Shown here: piece after piece, positions 62,507-64,000 of the stretch
How positions within the stretch are numbered: the stretch's first letter is position 1
Layout of the letters: each line of letters opens with the position of its first letter
NCBI GenBank assembly: GCA_900549025.1
Contig: URMZ01000005.1
Span: 1-64,000 of the forward strand
Reading direction: 5' to 3'
Source: an uncultured Collinsella sp.
Lineage (GTDB): Bacteria; Actinomycetota; Coriobacteriia; Coriobacteriales; Coriobacteriaceae
Length of the DNA stretch: 64,000 bases
Made by a program: the position numbers and the translations under genes
Notes under the pieces: generated by a model
The model's input: the letters and a program-made list of their open reading frames with translations, nothing else
Databases searched by the model: none
What the model was told of the DNA's origin: nothing

Positions 62507-64000
62507 ATGGCAGCAACGGATATCGAGCGCGGACTCTCGACCGCCGAGGTCGAGGAGCGCATCGCCGCCGGTAAGATCAACCGCAACATGGAGCTCAAGA
62601 CCAAGTCGGTCAAAGAGCTCATCATCGAGAACCTCTGCACGCTGTTCAATTTGATCAACGTGATCTTGGCGTTCCTGGTCATTTTGACCGGTTCGTTTAA
62701 GAACCTGACGTTCCTGTTTGTGGTGTTCCTCAATACCGCTATTGGCGTCATCCAGTCCATGCGGTCCAAGAAGATGGTCGATAAGCTCACGCTGCTGACC
62801 TCTAAGAAGGCCATCGCGGTGCGCGACGGTGCCGAGGTGGAGCTCGACTTGGACCAGATCGTGCTCGACGACATCATCCGCCTGGGGCGCGGCGACCAGA
62901 TTCCCGCTGACGCCGTGGTGGTTTCCGGCGAGGCGCTCGTGAACGAGAGCCTGCTGACGGGCGAGAGCGACCTTATTAAGAAGCAGCCCGGCTCCGAGCT
63001 CATGAGCGGCAGTTTTATCGACTCGGGCCTGCTGCGCGCCCGCGTGATCCATGTCGGCGCCGACAACTACGTGGCCAAAATTAATAACGAGGCCAAGTAC
63101 GTCAGAAAGGTCAATTCCGAGATCATGAACGCGCTTAACGCCATCGTGCGTTTTGCGAGCATCATCATGATCCCGCTCGGTTTGGCGTTGTTTGCCTCGA
63201 GTGTGAGCGAACTGTGGGATGCCGCGGGAACCCCGGGCGATAGCGCGCTTTCGTGGTGCTTCTCCGAGCTGTTGGCTGGTCATGTGCCTTCGTCGGCGCT
63301 GCTGTCCACGGTGGGCGCCCTGCTGGGCATGATCCCGCAAGGCCTGGTGCTGCTGACCTCGTCGGTGCTCGCCATCGCCACGGTGCGCCTGGCTCGCCGC
63401 AAGGTGCTGGCACAGCAGCTCTACTGCATCGAGACGCTCGCTCGCGTTGACGTGCTGTGCCTGGACAAGACGGGCACCATCACGTCGGGCCGCATGGAGG
63501 TCGAGGGCACGTATCCGCTGCCGGTTGAGGGCGTGAGCCTAGGCGCCGGCTCGGACGAGGCGGCCGTTCCCGTCGATACCACGGTACTCGATTTTGCGCT
63601 GGCTAACGTCGCGCGTGCGACTTCGGCCGATGCCAACGAGACCTGCCAGGCGCTGCTCAACTATTACGCCGATCGCCCGGTCGAGGTGTCTGAGCCGCTG
63701 TCGGTCATTCCATTCTCGTCGTCTAAAAAATGGAGTGGCGCTTCGTTTGCGCAGGGCTCCTATGTGATGGGTGCGGCGCAGTTTGTGCTCTCTGATCGTG
63801 TTTTTGCCCAGGTCGAGAACCGTGTTGCCGAGCTTGCCGATACCTGCCGCGTGCTCGTGGTGGCGCGCGTGGACGGCTTTACACCCGATGGCGATATGGT
63901 GGGCGAGGCCGAGCCCGTGGGCTTTGTGACCATCCGCGACGAGATTCGTACCTCGGCGGCCGAGACTATTGGCTACTTTAACGAGCAGGGTGTGACCCTC
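62507..64000 (+). CDS. P-type cation-transporting ATPase (3' end outside window)
   Basis: The first 498 codons of a P-type ATPase. Helices at about 42-75, then the actuator domain with LLTGESDLI (TGES), helices at about 215-240 and 265-290 with GMIPQGLVLLTSS, and the phosphorylation site CLDKTGTITSG with Asp320. The P-Q-G-L in the membrane segment, in place of PEGL or CPC, and the absence of an N-terminal metal-binding domain fit the MgtA/cation-ATPase subgroup called HAD-IC or CtpE-like; Ca2+ or Mg2+ uptake is plausible (CtpE is a Ca2+ importer) but not proven. ATG 62507 has GGGA 6 bases upstream; ATG 62495 is in frame too. The open frame continues past 64000. Confidence 0.9.
   Translation, partial: MAATDIERGLSTAEVEERIAAGKINRNMELKTKSVKELIIENLCTLFNLINVILAFLVILTGSFKNLTFLFVVFLNTAIGVIQSMRSKKMVDKLTLLTSKKAIAVRDGAEVELDLDQIVLDDIIRLGRGDQIPADAVVVSGEALVNESLLTGESDLIKKQPGSELMSGSFIDSGLLRARVIHVGADNYVAKINNEAKYVRKVNSEIMNALNAIVRFASIIMIPLGLALFASSVSELWDAAGTPGDSALSWCFSELLAGHVPSSALLSTVGALLGMIPQGLVLLTSSVLAIATVRLARRKVLAQQLYCIETLARVDVLCLDKTGTITSGRMEVEGTYPLPVEGVSLGAGSDEAAVPVDTTVLDFALANVARATSADANETCQALLNYYADRPVEVSEPLSVIPFSSSKKWSGASFAQGSYVMGAAQFVLSDRVFAQVENRVAELADTCRVLVVARVDGFTPDGDMVGEAEPVGFVTIRDEIRTSAAETIGYFNEQGVTL

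Overview
The window looks like a chromosomal segment of a human-gut actinobacterium of the class Coriobacteriia, most likely Collinsella. This is inference from gene content and style: actinobacterial-looking housekeeping genes, an AroE-AroK fusion, an RmlC-RmlD fusion, and many surface proteins built from choline/glucan-binding-type repeats. The core housekeeping ends are GC-rich. The middle (about 27-43 kb) is clearly AT-richer and looks like a variable surface-polysaccharide locus.

Layout. 1-3.4 kb: sufCB (iron-sulfur assembly, minus strand), a divergent Rrf2/IscR-type regulator and a MntA-HepT-like toxin-antitoxin pair. 3.5-7.3 kb: a secreted MPKTG-anchored protein with a lysozyme-like N-terminal domain, then an AAA-ATPase-like/PD-(D/E)XK-type protein. 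7.4-15.6 kb: six glycosyltransferases, two of them recent paralogues and one with two GT2 domains. 15.6-17 kb: copy 1 of a two-gene module (DUF4869-like protein plus an ATPase with a TOPRIM-like C-terminus). 17.3-32.3 kb: six secreted repeat proteins with different C- or N-terminal effectors (Cys/His module, NlpC/P60-like, GH25 lysozyme, C39-like peptidase, NlpC/P60, L,D-transpeptidase), interrupted by a phosphocholine unit: a choline transporter (licB) and a single polypeptide fusing a winged-helix DNA-binding domain, LicC and LicA. 32.5-42.8 kb: an AT-rich polysaccharide cluster with GT-B transferase, LicD, flippase, WecB epimerase, GT2 enzymes, DUF2304 and DUF2142 membrane proteins, and a seventh repeat protein broken by an in-frame TAG. 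42.9-53.5 kb: a second two-domain GT2, the very GC-rich rmlA / rmlB / rmlC-D dTDP-rhamnose genes with copy 2 of the DUF4869-ATPase module lodged between rmlA and rmlB, a GtrB-like transferase and a Wzm/Wzt ABC exporter. 53.5-62.4 kb: tRNA-Arg(TCT), then a full aromatic amino-acid operon on the minus strand (aroF, tyrA, aroB, aroA, aroC, pheA, aroE-K, aroQ) with an attenuator-like hairpin ahead of aroF, then tRNA-Arg(CCG) and the start of a P-type ATPase that runs off the right edge.

How it fits together. LicB would import choline, LicA and LicC would make CDP-choline, and LicD (encoded in the polysaccharide cluster) would transfer phosphocholine to an envelope glycan exported by flippase or ABC transporter. 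The seven repeat proteins would then dock on that phosphocholine and remodel the wall. The most novel-looking element is the duplicated two-gene DUF4869-ATPase/TOPRIM-like module, for which I know no function. The second is the wHTH-LicC-LicA fusion facing a repeat-protein gene across a perfect palindrome whose arms double as the -35 boxes of both divergent promoters. All homology statements come from motif reading, not from database searches.
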